From Rothia nasimurium (GTDB taxonomy: Bacteria; Actinomycetota; Actinomycetes; Actinomycetales; Micrococcaceae), in NCBI RefSeq assembly GCF_928392795.1, contig NZ_CAKMTJ010000009.1, forward strand, positions 62,001-126,000: a DNA stretch of 64,000 nt. Reading direction: 5' to 3'. A model generated the notes under the pieces. That model was not told the DNA's origin and searched no databases. It was given only the letters and a program-made list of their open reading frames with translations. Shown here piece after piece: positions 17,175-25,740 of the stretch (position 1 is the stretch's first letter; every line of letters begins with the position of its first letter). Made by a program: the position numbers and the translations under genes.

Positions 17175-18017
17175 ATGAGTGCCTCCCGTAAACGTCCGTC
17201 CGCTCCCCGTTTTTCTGCGCCCAGCGACCGCCAAATCCGTGCGGGCGTCCGCCTTGTAGCGGATCTGCCCCGCGGGCTGCGGCGAGCGCTAGCCCTTCTG
17301 TTGGTTATGGTCTTGCTGGTGGGTGGTGTGCTCTGGTTGCGCTCTCACGAGTGGAACGTCCGCGCTGCCCTCGATGATTTACTCAATCCGGCAGGCACCG
17401 CCGTGAGCACCGGTTTTGCTGGCTCCGGGGTGCAGACCTATTCCACAGCAAGTGAGGTGCTTGCTACCCTGACGGTAGCTGAGCCCTACGCCCAGGTCAG
17501 GTACAAGCGAGATGCCTACGGAGACCCGTGGGCCGATATTGACCGCAATGGCTGCGATCAGCGCAACGATATTCTCACCCGTGACCTGACCGATCTTGAC
17601 GTTGCAAGTAACTGCTATGTGCTCTCGGGTAGCCTCGTGGACCCCTACACGGCTGAGACTATCGACTTTACACGCGGGCCTAAGACCAGTGAAGCTGTCC
17701 CCATTGACCATGTAGTGGCCCTATCCAACGCCTGGTCTTCGGGGGCCTGGCAGTGGAGTGATGAGCGGCGCGTTCTGCTCGCTAACGACCCTCTTAACCT
17801 TCAGGCTGCGGGGCGGACGGCTAACACCGAGAAGTCCGATAAAAGCGCGGACGCCTGGCTCCCCCAGCCAGGCTATCGTTGCGAGTATGTGGCACGGCAG
17901 GTATCGGTCAAAGCTGCCTACCAGCTCACTGTCACCAGCGCTGAAAAGCGGGCTATGCAGGGCGTCCTGGCAACCTGCCCTGACCAGCCCGCTTACAGGT
18001 CAGCTTTTGCGGGCTAG
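17175..18017 (+). CDS. Membrane-anchored HNH endonuclease, DUF1524/GmrSD-C type
   Basis: A 280-residue protein. An N-terminal basic stretch is followed by one transmembrane segment (residues ~36-57, RRALALLLVMVLLVGGVLW), then an extracytoplasmic domain. This contains the DUF1524 HNH motif: YGDPWADIDRNGCDQRNDIL (split over 97-116), a central IDHVVALSNAW (H179), NDPLNLQA (~203) and EKSDKSADAWLP. Members are secreted actinobacterial nucleases, often involved in nucleic acid turnover or competition. It sits 41 bp after the HNH-repeat-like protein. The anchor could be an uncleaved signal. Two cysteines (CDQRN, CYVLSG) may form a disulfide. Confidence 0.9.
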   Translation: MSASRKRPSAPRFSAPSDRQIRAGVRLVADLPRGLRRALALLLVMVLLVGGVLWLRSHEWNVRAALDDLLNPAGTAVSTGFAGSGVQTYSTASEVLATLTVAEPYAQVRYKRDAYGDPWADIDRNGCDQRNDILTRDLTDLDVASNCYVLSGSLVDPYTAETIDFTRGPKTSEAVPIDHVVALSNAWSSGAWQWSDERRVLLANDPLNLQAAGRTANTEKSDKSADAWLPQPGYRCEYVARQVSVKAAYQLTVTSAEKRAMQGVLATCPDQPAYRSAFAG

Positions 18018-19447
18018 TGGTGCTTGGACTTCTCCTCGGCACGGGCGGTGAGGGTCTGGCCGCGGTTCTTGCGGTAGATGAGCCACCAGCCAGCACCTAA
18101 CAGGGCATACCAGACCGGCATGGCAATGAGGGCCTGGCGGGTATCTTCGTACATAAAGAGCAGCACGATGACGCCCACAAAGAAGGCCAGCACAGCGTAG
18201 CAGGTAAAGACACCACCGGGTAGCTTGTAGACGGACGCCTCGTGCAGCTGCGGGCGGGTCCTGCGGTACTTGAGGTAGGCAATCATAATCAGCGACCAGG
18301 TCACAACGGTCAGCACCGATGCCACCGTAGTGACCAGGGTGAAGGCGGCAATGAGGGAGTCACCCGAGTAGAGCAGAATCAGACCCGTGAATAGCAATAC
18401 GGTGGTCAGGAAAAGACCGTTGCGGGGCACGCCGTTTTTGGAGAGCTTGCCGAAGATGGCGGGGGCATTGCCGTTTTGCGCCAAGCCGTAAATCATGCGG
18501 GAGGTTGAGAAGATGCCCGAATTCGCGGACGAGGTCGCACTGGTGAGCACGACGAAGTTCACCAGGTGGGCGGCGAAGCCCAGACCTGCCAGGGTGAACA
18601 TCTCAACAAAGGGACTCTGGTTGGGATCGATGTTGCGCCAGGGGGTCACCATCAGAATCACGGCCAGGGTCAGCACGTAGAAGACAATGATACGCACCGG
18701 CACCGCGTTGATGGCGCGGGGCAGGGTCTTGGTGGGGTCTTTAGTTTCAGCTGCAGTGGTGCCGATAAGCTCAGCGCCCAGGAAGGCAAAGATGCCGATC
18801 TGGAAGGCGGCGAAGAAGCCACTTGCGCCCATGGGGAAGAAGCCGCCGTCGTTCCACAGGTTTGCTACGGAGGCCTTGTCACCGTTGGGTGAGGTAAAAC
18901 CTGCAAAGACCATCACCAGGCCCACGATGATGAGCAGGACGATAGCCACAATCTTGATCAAGGCAAACCAGAACTCGATTTCACCGAAGTTCTTCACGCT
19001 GGGTAGGTTCAGGGCCAGCAGCAGGCCGATGAGACAGAGGGCTGGGATCCAGGCAGGGAGGTCAGGCCACCAGAAATGAACGTAGCTGGTGATGGCGATG
19101 ATATCGGCAACACCGATGACGACCCAGGTAAACCAGTAGGACCAGCCCATAAGGAAACCTGCGCTGGGGCCCAGCAGGTCAGTGATGAAGTCATTGAAGG
19201 TCTTGTACTTGAGGTTGGAGAGCAACAGCTCTCCCATAGCGCGGAGTACCAGGAAGATCACGGCACCAATAATGGCGTAGACCAGCAGCAGTGACGGGCC
19301 TGCGAGTGAGATGGTCTTGCCCGAGCCCATAAAGAGGCCGGTGCCGATAGCGCCACCAATGGCGATGAGCTGGATATGACGGTTCGAAAGACCGCGCTGC
19401 AGGCCTTCTGCCGCCTGCGGTTCAGGTGTGTGCTCGGCTGTAGCCAT
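18014..19447 (-). CDS. cycA: D-serine/D-alanine/glycine permease, AAT family
   Basis: A 477-residue, 12-helix amino acid:H+ symporter. The N-terminus RGLSNRHIQLIAIGGAIGTGLFMGSGKTISLAGPS, read in short blocks, is near identical to E. coli CycA, as are VMRAMGELLLSNL-type, GTTAAETKDP and NFVVLTSATSSANSGIFSTSRM. It imports D-Ala, D-Ser, glycine and cycloserine. The start at 19447 has AAGGGGG; an in-frame extension to 19708 is unlike the family. It ends 4 bp inside the convergent HNH gene end. The last residues are a Lys/His-rich cytoplasmic tail. Confidence 0.92.
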   Translation of the reverse strand: MATAEHTPEPQAAEGLQRGLSNRHIQLIAIGGAIGTGLFMGSGKTISLAGPSLLLVYAIIGAVIFLVLRAMGELLLSNLKYKTFNDFITDLLGPSAGFLMGWSYWFTWVVIGVADIIAITSYVHFWWPDLPAWIPALCLIGLLLALNLPSVKNFGEIEFWFALIKIVAIVLLIIVGLVMVFAGFTSPNGDKASVANLWNDGGFFPMGASGFFAAFQIGIFAFLGAELIGTTAAETKDPTKTLPRAINAVPVRIIVFYVLTLAVILMVTPWRNIDPNQSPFVEMFTLAGLGFAAHLVNFVVLTSATSSANSGIFSTSRMIYGLAQNGNAPAIFGKLSKNGVPRNGLFLTTVLLFTGLILLYSGDSLIAAFTLVTTVASVLTVVTWSLIMIAYLKYRRTRPQLHEASVYKLPGGVFTCYAVLAFFVGVIVLLFMYEDTRQALIAMPVWYALLGAGWWLIYRKNRGQTLTARAEEKSKHH

Positions 19448-19660
19448 GAGCGCCCCCTTAGAAGAGTCAAAGACCTGCCGGGAGCGAACACGACCCCTCT
19501 TCTGCGGGGAGAGCAGGGATTGCGCGCCTTTCCAGACCGGTATTTTGTTATAGTTCAGGTCAAGTGTAGTCCTTCTAGCAGGGGTGTTTTTTCCGCACAG
19601 GGTCACCCCGGGCGTCCGCTCGTCCACACTTTCCCGCTGTTCAAGCCGCCACCACCGCGC

Positions 19661-19666
19661 TAGAAT
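19661..19666 (+). promoter_or_regulatory. Putative -10 (TAGAAT) for the DoxX-like gene
   Basis: TAGAAT lies 68 bp before ATG 19735 in the 287-bp divergent spacer with cycA. A TTCAAG at 19640-19645 (15-bp spacing) or TGTTCA at 19638-19643 (17 bp) could be the -35, both weak. Confidence 0.4.
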
Positions 19667-19734
19667 GTTTACACGGAAACAAAATTTTCTCGGGTTGCCG
19701 CGCGACACCGAGGCCCCTATCGATAGGATTTCTC

Positions 19735-20142
19735 ATGCCCAAGCTTTCAAACGCCGCCCTCCGCCTGACCACCGGTGCCCTGATTCTCAACTCAGGCATC
19801 GGCAAGCTCTCCATGGACGAGGCCACCTACGGCCACCTCAAGGGCATGGCTTCAGCCGGCGTCCCCCAGGTAGCCAAGCTCTCCGACAAGCAGTTCGGCA
19901 AGGCCCTTGCTGTCAGCGAAACCGCCCTGGGTGCAGCCCTGCTGACCCCTTTCGTTTCCCCCAAGCTGGCAGGCCTGGGCCTGACCGCTTTCTCAAGCGG
20001 CCTGCTAAGCATGTACTTCGGCATTGATTCCATGACCGAGAAGGACGGCATTCGCCCCACCCAGGAGGGCACCGCCATGGCTAAGGACGTCGTCCTGCTC
20101 GGCGCAGGCCTGGCCCTCCTCTTCTCCGGCAAGAAGAAGTAG
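19735..20142 (+). CDS. Small DoxX-like membrane protein
   Basis: A 135-residue protein with about four hydrophobic segments: LRLTTGALILNSGIGKLSM, ALAVSETALGAALLTPFV, LAGLGLTAFSSGLLSMYFG and VVLLGAGLALLF. It ends in a lysine-rich tail (FSGKKK). The overall pattern resembles DoxX/DoxD-type proteins of unclear function, sometimes redox-linked. Its start has TAGGAT upstream and a perfect terminator follows 24 bp after the stop, so it is a monocistronic unit. It is strongly biased to C-ending codons, as are highly expressed genes here. Confidence 0.7.
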   Translation: MPKLSNAALRLTTGALILNSGIGKLSMDEATYGHLKGMASAGVPQVAKLSDKQFGKALAVSETALGAALLTPFVSPKLAGLGLTAFSSGLLSMYFGIDSMTEKDGIRPTQEGTAMAKDVVLLGAGLALLFSGKKK

Positions 20143-20165
20143 CCCCCAGCTCCTCTATTACCTCA

Positions 20166-20200
20166 CCGCCCCGCTCCTTCCAGGAGCGGGGCGGTTTTCT
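20166..20200 (+). terminator. Rho-independent terminator
   Basis: A perfect 12-bp GC stem (20166-20177 and 20183-20194) with loop TTCCA, then TTTTCT. It closes the DoxX-like unit. Confidence 0.9.
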
Positions 20201-20291
20201 ATCCTTAATAAACCAACAGAAAGTAAGCTCATCATCAGCTGTGTGATAAATTAACGAGAGCTAGACCACAGAGAAGGAAAAGGATAGACCC

Positions 20292-21983
20292 GTGGGCACC
20301 CTGCAAGAAGCACTCGACACAGCCAGCAGCTTCATCTGGGGCCCCTTCCTCCTCCTACCCCTGCTGATTGGCACCGGCATCTTCCTCACCGTCCGCCTGG
20401 GTCTTATCCAGCTCAGACTCTTCACCAAGGCCATGAGCCTGCAGTTCGGACGCCGCTCTCGACAAGAAGGAGCCAAAGGCGAAATATCTTCCTTCCAGGC
20501 CATGAGCACCTCCCTCGGCGCCACCGTAGGCACCGGCAACATCGTTGGCGTAGCCCTCTCCCTCAGCATCGGTGGCCCCGGAGCTCTCTTCTGGATGTGG
20601 GTCACCGCGATTTTTGGCATGGCCTCAAAATACGCCGAATGCTTCCTCGGCGTCCGCTTCCGCCACCGGGACAAAATGGGCGAACTTACCGGCGGCCCGC
20701 AGGCCTACCTGCAGCGAGGCATCCCCAACCGCTTCGGAAAATTCCTCGCCACCATGTTTGCCATCTGCTGCGTCTTCGCCTGCTTCGGCATCGGAAACAT
20801 GACCCAGGCAAACGCCATCTCAGCTAACCTAGAGCACTCCTTCAACATTCCGCCCTACCTCACCGCGGGCGTCCTTACCCTAGGAACTGCAGCAGCCCTG
20901 CTCGGCGGCATCAAAACCGTCTCAAAGGTCACAGCCCTTTGCGTGCCCCTCATGATTCTGCTCTACCTGGGATTTGGAGTCTATATCGTGGCCATCAACG
21001 CCCACATGCTCCCAGAGGCCTTTGCCATGATTCTGCGAGGCGCCTTTACCGGAGAGGGCGCCCTCGGTGGAGCCGTCGGCGCCGGAATGATCTTTGCCCT
21101 GCAGGTCGGCGCCCAGCGCTCACTATTCTCCAACGAGTCGGGTATGGGAACAGCAGCTATCCCCGCAGCGGTAGCAACCACGTCCCACCCCGTCCGCCAG
21201 GGGCTAGCCTCCATGACTCAAACCTTTGTCGACACCATCGTGGTGATCTCAGTGACGGGGTTCATCCTGCTCACAACGGGCGCCTGGCGGGGCGATGACC
21301 CGGCCACATCAACATCCATTGCTTTTGCCACCGGCCTGCCCGGTGATTGGGGCGGCTACGTCGTCACCTTCTGCCTGGCACTCCTGGGCTACTCCACCGT
21401 GCTCGGCTGGTCCTACTACGGCGAACGCGCCCTAGAGTCACTCGGCGGGGGCGCCAAGGCTATCGTTAGCTATCGCATGATTTTTGCCCTGGTCTGTGGG
21501 CTTGGTGCCATCGCCCCGCTCACTCTGGTTTTCACCTTCTCAGATATCATGAACGGCCTGATGGCCATCCCCAACCTCATCGGCCTACTACTACTCTCTG
21601 GTCTTGTAGCCCGCGAAACCAAGAAGTACCTCACCCACGACCCCAACTTTGAAGCAACGGTCGATAACATCGACAGCTTCATGTACGGCCACCTCGGCGG
21701 CCTGGACGCCCAAATCGACCACGAGGTTGACCTCTCCCAGAAGAACCCGGTTTTAGAACACCCCGATACCACCAGCCTTAAAGTCATCACCGAAAAAATG
21801 CTGGCTGACGACGCTGCCCAGTCCACTCAGCCAGAGGTTTACGACATCACCATTGACGACGTCAATACGGGAAGCATCCCGCTACACACCGGCTCCCTGC
21901 CCATTATTCAGCAGGCAAAACCCACCTTTGGCACCCCTACTGACCCTCGGGCAATCGACGACCCGACGAACAGTGCAAAATAA
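20292..21983 (+). CDS. Na+/alanine (glycine) symporter, AGCS family
   Basis: A 563-residue sodium:amino acid symporter with ~11 helices. AGCS signatures include SFIWGPFLLLPLLIGTGIF, TVGTGNIVGVALSLSIGGPGALFWMW, NESGMGTAAIPAA and SDIMNGLMAIPNLIGLLLLS. The C-terminal ~110 residues are an unusual long acidic cytoplasmic tail (DAQIDHEVDLSQKNP..., DDAAQSTQPEVYDITIDD) that the paralogue at 25741 lacks. The start GTG 20292 follows AAGGATAG. It is monocistronic, between the DoxX terminator and the AT-rich 22-kb spacer. Likely substrates are alanine, glycine or glutamine. Confidence 0.93.
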   Translation: MGTLQEALDTASSFIWGPFLLLPLLIGTGIFLTVRLGLIQLRLFTKAMSLQFGRRSRQEGAKGEISSFQAMSTSLGATVGTGNIVGVALSLSIGGPGALFWMWVTAIFGMASKYAECFLGVRFRHRDKMGELTGGPQAYLQRGIPNRFGKFLATMFAICCVFACFGIGNMTQANAISANLEHSFNIPPYLTAGVLTLGTAAALLGGIKTVSKVTALCVPLMILLYLGFGVYIVAINAHMLPEAFAMILRGAFTGEGALGGAVGAGMIFALQVGAQRSLFSNESGMGTAAIPAAVATTSHPVRQGLASMTQTFVDTIVVISVTGFILLTTGAWRGDDPATSTSIAFATGLPGDWGGYVVTFCLALLGYSTVLGWSYYGERALESLGGGAKAIVSYRMIFALVCGLGAIAPLTLVFTFSDIMNGLMAIPNLIGLLLLSGLVARETKKYLTHDPNFEATVDNIDSFMYGHLGGLDAQIDHEVDLSQKNPVLEHPDTTSLKVITEKMLADDAAQSTQPEVYDITIDDVNTGSIPLHTGSLPIIQQAKPTFGTPTDPRAIDDPTNSAK

Positions 21984-22423
21984 TTTTTCGTATCCATCAC
22001 ACAAATTTCCAGCTTTAACTAGTACGAGTGGATTTTTTAAAAAACACCGCGCCTCCAGCTTTCCACCTGCCTGTTTTTAAAATTTCCCTTGATTCATCAA
22101 GCATTATTTCGCTTCAGAAGCTAAAACAGGAGGAAATTCCATATGGCGAACCATCCCCGCATAGGTGGAACCACCCTCCCCACCATTCATTACCAGAAAT
22201 TTTTCCAGCACAGCAGGACGCACAAGAGGCTACCACCCCCACAAACTGTGACATAAAAGCACCACAACTACCGCTAAAATGGGGACAGGACTTTTCGCAT
22301 TCTGAAAAATATCCCCCAGAATATTGCTGAACAGCCCACAAAGCTCTTGCATCCTACCCCCAAAGGTTGAGGAGCGTCACTCCACTCGGTCTAGCACCTG
22401 TACTTTTAGAAGAGGACACACCC
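21984..22423. other. AT-rich 440-bp intergenic region upstream of the GMC oxidoreductase
   Basis: Clearly lower in GC than the genes around it, with A/T runs near 22028-22045 and 22075-22090 and short palindromes (TTGATTCATCAA, GCTTCAGAAGC). It holds a 37-codon ORF with a strong Shine-Dalgarno (listed separately) and probably the promoter of the GMC-Tat pair. No terminator for the AGCS gene is obvious. Confidence 0.6.
22143..22256 (+). CDS. Possible 37-residue small protein or leader peptide
   Basis: ATG 22143 is preceded by AGGAGG with 9-nt spacing, the strongest Shine-Dalgarno in this part of the window. The peptide is MANHPRIGGTTLP..., basic and His/Pro-rich, ending at TAA 22254-22256, 168 bp before the GMC gene. 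No signal, helix or family is evident. It may be a leader peptide for the Tat pair, a stand-alone small protein, or chance; length and composition give little support beyond the ribosome site. Confidence 0.35.
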   Translation: MANHPRIGGTTLPTIHYQKFFQHSRTHKRLPPPQTVT

Positions 22424-24028
22424 ATGTCATTTACCCCAAACCGTCGCTCAGCTCTGAAGCTGACCGCAGCAGCATCTGCCGCGTCCGCTCTGACCGCCGC
22501 TACCGCTACCAGCGCCCATGCTAACGGCCAGAAGCGCATTGCTATCATCGGTTCCGGCTACGGTGGCGCTGTTGCAGCCCGCGCCCTCACCGAAAAGGGC
22601 TACACCGTCGACATGATCGAAATGGGTGCCGACTGGGAAAATATGGCAGCTAAGTCAAACGGCTACAAGTTTGACCAGATGACCTCCCCCACCGAACGAT
22701 CCATGTGGTTCGAAGACCGCACCGACATGCCTCTCTCAAGCATCGCAGGCATGGACTTCGTTAACCGCTCCATCGGCCGTGCAGCCGGCGTACTCGGCGT
22801 TGAGCGCTTCGCTAACATGAAGGTCTACGTGGGCAAGGGCGTCGGCGGTGGCTCCCTCGCCAACGGTGGTATGGCCGTTACCCCCATCCGGTCCTACTTC
22901 CAGCAGGTCCTCCCCCAGCTCGACGCTGCGGAAATGTACGCAACCTACTTCCCCCGTGCCAACTCAAACCTTGGTGTCAACGTACCACCCTCCGACATCG
23001 TAGGTACCTCCAAGTGGTACCAGTTCTCACGCCTCTCAGCCTCCCAGGCAGCCAAGGCCGGCTTCAAGCACCAGCTCGTACCCAACGTGTACGACTGGAA
23101 CTACATGCGCCAGGAAAACTTCGCCCGCGTTCCCAAGTCAGCTCTCGGCGGCCAGGTTATCTTCGGTAACGACTACGGCAAGAAGTCCCTGCCCAAGACC
23201 ATCCTCGCCACTGCTTTCGCAACCGGCAAGGTCAACCTGACCACCATGACCGAGGTAACCTCCATTACCCAGCAGGCCGACGGCACCTTCTCCCTGGACC
23301 TGAAGACCATCGACTTCAAGGGCAACCTGGTCAGCAACACCAAGAAGGTCTACGACCGCGTTATCATGGCTGCCGGTTCCGTGGGCACCAACCGTCTGCT
23401 CCTGCAGGCCAAGAACTTCGGCACCATCAAGAACCTGCCCGCCACCCTCGGTACCAACTGGGGCCCCAACGGCAACATCATGGTTGCCCGTAATATGAAC
23501 GCTGCGACCGGTGGCTACCAGTCCGGCATCCCTGCCATGGGTGTCTCAAACTGGGATAACTCCACCAACTCGGTCTTCGCTGAGCTGGCCCCCTTTCCCG
23601 CCGGTATCGATATGCGTATCGGCCTCTACCTGGCTATCACCAACAACCCCAACAAGGGCAAGTTCACCTGGAACAACTCAACCGGCTCTATGGAACTGGA
23701 TTGGGACTCCGCCAAGGCAGCCCCCGGCGTTGCAGCAGCTAGGGCCTTCATGGATAAGATGAACGCCGCTAACTCAGGAACCAGCTACAACAAGGGTCTC
23801 TTCAAGGACGGCAAGACCTTCGCTGACTACTTCACCTACCACCCCCTCGGCGGTGCCGTCATCGGTGAAACCACCGACCTCAACGGTGAAGTAAAGGGTG
23901 TTCCCGGTCTCTTTGTTATGGACGGCTCCCTGATTCCTGGCAAAATTGGTGTTAACCCCTTTGTAACCATCACTGCTATCGCAGAACGCAACATGGACCG
24001 TCTGCTGGCAGCAGGCCGTTTCGCCTAA
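22424..24028 (+). CDS. Tat-exported GMC oxidoreductase, cholesterol-oxidase-like
   Basis: A 534-residue FAD enzyme. The N-terminus NRRSALKLTAAASAASALTA with a cleavable hydrophobic region (about residues 1-33) is a Tat-type signal, so it folds with FAD before export. The dinucleotide motif IIGSGYGGAVAARAL lies at residues 41-55; KVYVGKGVGGGSLANGG follows. The C-terminus has YHPLGGAVIGE (His ~473) and GVNPFVTITAIAERN (Asn ~510), the active-site region of Streptomyces/Brevibacterium class I cholesterol oxidases. Substrate is likely a sterol or another secondary alcohol, releasing H2O2. The gene is C-ending-codon-rich, which suggests high expression, and is followed 16 bp later by another Tat-signal protein. 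Confidence 0.88.
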   Translation: MSFTPNRRSALKLTAAASAASALTAATATSAHANGQKRIAIIGSGYGGAVAARALTEKGYTVDMIEMGADWENMAAKSNGYKFDQMTSPTERSMWFEDRTDMPLSSIAGMDFVNRSIGRAAGVLGVERFANMKVYVGKGVGGGSLANGGMAVTPIRSYFQQVLPQLDAAEMYATYFPRANSNLGVNVPPSDIVGTSKWYQFSRLSASQAAKAGFKHQLVPNVYDWNYMRQENFARVPKSALGGQVIFGNDYGKKSLPKTILATAFATGKVNLTTMTEVTSITQQADGTFSLDLKTIDFKGNLVSNTKKVYDRVIMAAGSVGTNRLLLQAKNFGTIKNLPATLGTNWGPNGNIMVARNMNAATGGYQSGIPAMGVSNWDNSTNSVFAELAPFPAGIDMRIGLYLAITNNPNKGKFTWNNSTGSMELDWDSAKAAPGVAAARAFMDKMNAANSGTSYNKGLFKDGKTFADYFTYHPLGGAVIGETTDLNGEVKGVPGLFVMDGSLIPGKIGVNPFVTITAIAERNMDRLLAAGRFA

Positions 24029-24044
24029 ACACAGAAAGCACACA

Positions 24045-24671
24045 ATGACTGCGCACACTCCCAAACGCCGCACCGTACTGAAAGCTGGTGCCTGGGCGGC
24101 CCCCGCCGTCCTGGCTACCAGTGCTATCCCCGCTTACGCAGCGAGCTTCGAAGAGATCCCCCGCACCGATCTAGCAATTCTGCTCTCTGATCCCACTGTG
24201 GACTGGTCAACTTTTCAGCCGGTCTACGATAGCCCCATCTATCGTGGTCCGACCACAAGAACCAACGTTGCTGCCTACGCGTCTTTCCCCAACACCATGA
24301 CCATCACCAACGTTGGTACGGTGCCCGCAGTGAACCCCAGCGGCACCCTACTGACCGACATGAACGATGTTGCTACAGACGCTACCGGTTCAAACCGGGC
24401 CGGCACCTACGTTAACTCAAGTGATCCGCTCGTCACCTTCGCGTACGCTGGACAGGCAGGCTGGGGTTCACCCTCCTTTACCTGGACCTACTCCGGCGTC
24501 CTACAGCCCGGTGAGTCCGTAGAGATTCCCCTGCGCTATTACGTGAATTTCCCTTTCTGGAACGTCCAGTACGAGCTTTTCGTAGCAGTTACTGTCATCG
24601 ATGAGATGGACGGCGATTCAGACGATAACTTTGAGCACATGGGCGTCACCCAGGGCCGTGTTATCTACTAA
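24045..24671 (+). CDS. Tat-exported protein of unknown function
   Basis: A 208-residue protein with a clear Tat signal (KRRTVLKAGAWAAPAVLATSA; likely cleavage after A32 in PAYA-AS). The mature domain is Asn/Thr/Asp-rich, beta-strand-like, with repeated TNVGTVPAVNPSGT and PGESVEIPLRYYVNF, resembling an Ig-like or conserved-repeat surface domain. No cell-wall sorting motif is present. It lies 16 bp after the cholesterol-oxidase-like gene and before a strong terminator, so it is the second gene of a two-gene export unit. It may be a partner, chaperone or separate envelope factor. I do not recognise a family. Confidence 0.78.
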   Translation: MTAHTPKRRTVLKAGAWAAPAVLATSAIPAYAASFEEIPRTDLAILLSDPTVDWSTFQPVYDSPIYRGPTTRTNVAAYASFPNTMTITNVGTVPAVNPSGTLLTDMNDVATDATGSNRAGTYVNSSDPLVTFAYAGQAGWGSPSFTWTYSGVLQPGESVEIPLRYYVNFPFWNVQYELFVAVTVIDEMDGDSDDNFEHMGVTQGRVIY

Positions 24672-24693
24672 GTAGAACCGTCAGGGACCCTCC

Positions 24694-24725
24694 ACCGGGG
24701 CAGGCTGTTTTCAGCCTGCCCCGGT
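24694..24725 (+). terminator. Strong stem-loop after the GMC-Tat unit
   Basis: A perfect 14-bp stem (24694-24707 with 24712-24725) and loop TTTT; only a weak T-run follows, so it may act as terminator or mRNA stabiliser. Confidence 0.7.
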
Positions 24726-24831
24726 GTCTATCTGTGACGATATACTTGGGGAAGTCTTTCTTTCCCCTACCGGCGGCACTTTGCGTTTCCGTGCGCGCCG
24801 GTTTATCTGTTTCAACCTCGCAAGGAGAGTT

Positions 24832-25653
24832 ATGGAAACCAATAAGCAGAAGCAGGATCTGGCGGCTAAGGCCGAGCGCGCAGCGGCAGGTGAAGACCTG
24901 ACCGCCCCCGTCCCTGAGCAGTTCCACCGCCAACCCTACTCGTTCGTCCGCCGCGGCGACCGCCTGACCGCCCGCCGCCAGAAGGCCTGGGATACCTACG
25001 CCCCTACCCATGTGCTTGACCTACCCCGCAACATCGGCGACACCTCCGTCGCTGAGGGCGCGGTCTTTGACCAGCAGGCCCTGTACGGACGCACCGACGC
25101 CCCTCTCGTTGTTGAAATCGGCTCAGGCCTGGGCGAGGCTATCGTCAACCGTGCCACCCAGGTACCCGAGGCTAACTTCCTAGCCGTTGAGGTCTATACC
25201 CCCGGCATCGCTGACCTACTGCTCAAGATGGGCCAGGCCGGGGTTGAGAATGTGCGTGTGGCCCAGGCCAACGCCCCCGAGCTGCTCGATAACCTGCTCG
25301 AAGAGTCTTCTGTTGATGAGCTCTGGGTCTTCTTCCCCGACCCCTGGCACAAGGCCCGCCATCACAAGCGTCGTCTGGTCTCCCCTACCTTTGCAGATAA
25401 GGTGGCCCGGGTTCTTAAGCCCGGTGGTATCTGGCGTCTGGCCACCGACTGGGAAGAATATGCCCTGGTCATGCGTGAGGTACTTGATGCCCACCCCGAC
25501 TTCACCAACGCCCACGCCGGTGAAAACACCACCGAGGAAGACCCGCTGGGCGGCTGGGCCCCTCGTTGGGACGGACGCGTGGTCACCAGTTTCGAACGCA
25601 AGGCAGGTGAGGCGGGCCGCCGGGCCCACGACCTGACCTACATTCGTCGGTAA
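24832..25653 (+). CDS. trmB: tRNA (guanine-N7-)-methyltransferase
   Basis: A 273-residue SAM-dependent enzyme making m7G46 in tRNA. SAM motif VVEIGSGLGEAIVNRA is at ~93-108, preceded by a ~90-residue basic N-terminal extension common in actinobacteria. Later motifs VFFPDPWHKARHHKRRLV and GGIWRLATDWEEYA are characteristic (the DPW…KKRH signature and the substrate loop). ATG 24832 has AAGGAG; the longer in-frame start at 24724 runs through the upstream terminator and is rejected. The message ends at a good terminator shared with the convergent AGCS gene. Confidence 0.96.
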   Translation: METNKQKQDLAAKAERAAAGEDLTAPVPEQFHRQPYSFVRRGDRLTARRQKAWDTYAPTHVLDLPRNIGDTSVAEGAVFDQQALYGRTDAPLVVEIGSGLGEAIVNRATQVPEANFLAVEVYTPGIADLLLKMGQAGVENVRVAQANAPELLDNLLEESSVDELWVFFPDPWHKARHHKRRLVSPTFADKVARVLKPGGIWRLATDWEEYALVMREVLDAHPDFTNAHAGENTTEEDPLGGWAPRWDGRVVTSFERKAGEAGRRAHDLTYIRR

Positions 25654-25675
25654 AAATCCGTTAGCTATATAAAGC

Positions 25676-25725
25676 AGGCGGGTACCTGAACGCACCATAG
25701 GTGTTCGGGTACCCGCCTCTTTTAT
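25676..25725. terminator. Bidirectional terminator between trmB and AGCS
   Basis: A 16-bp stem (25676-25691 with 25703-25718, one G-U) followed by CTTTTAT; it separates two convergent genes. Confidence 0.85.
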
Positions 25726-25740
25726 AGGTAGAGGGTCTTC

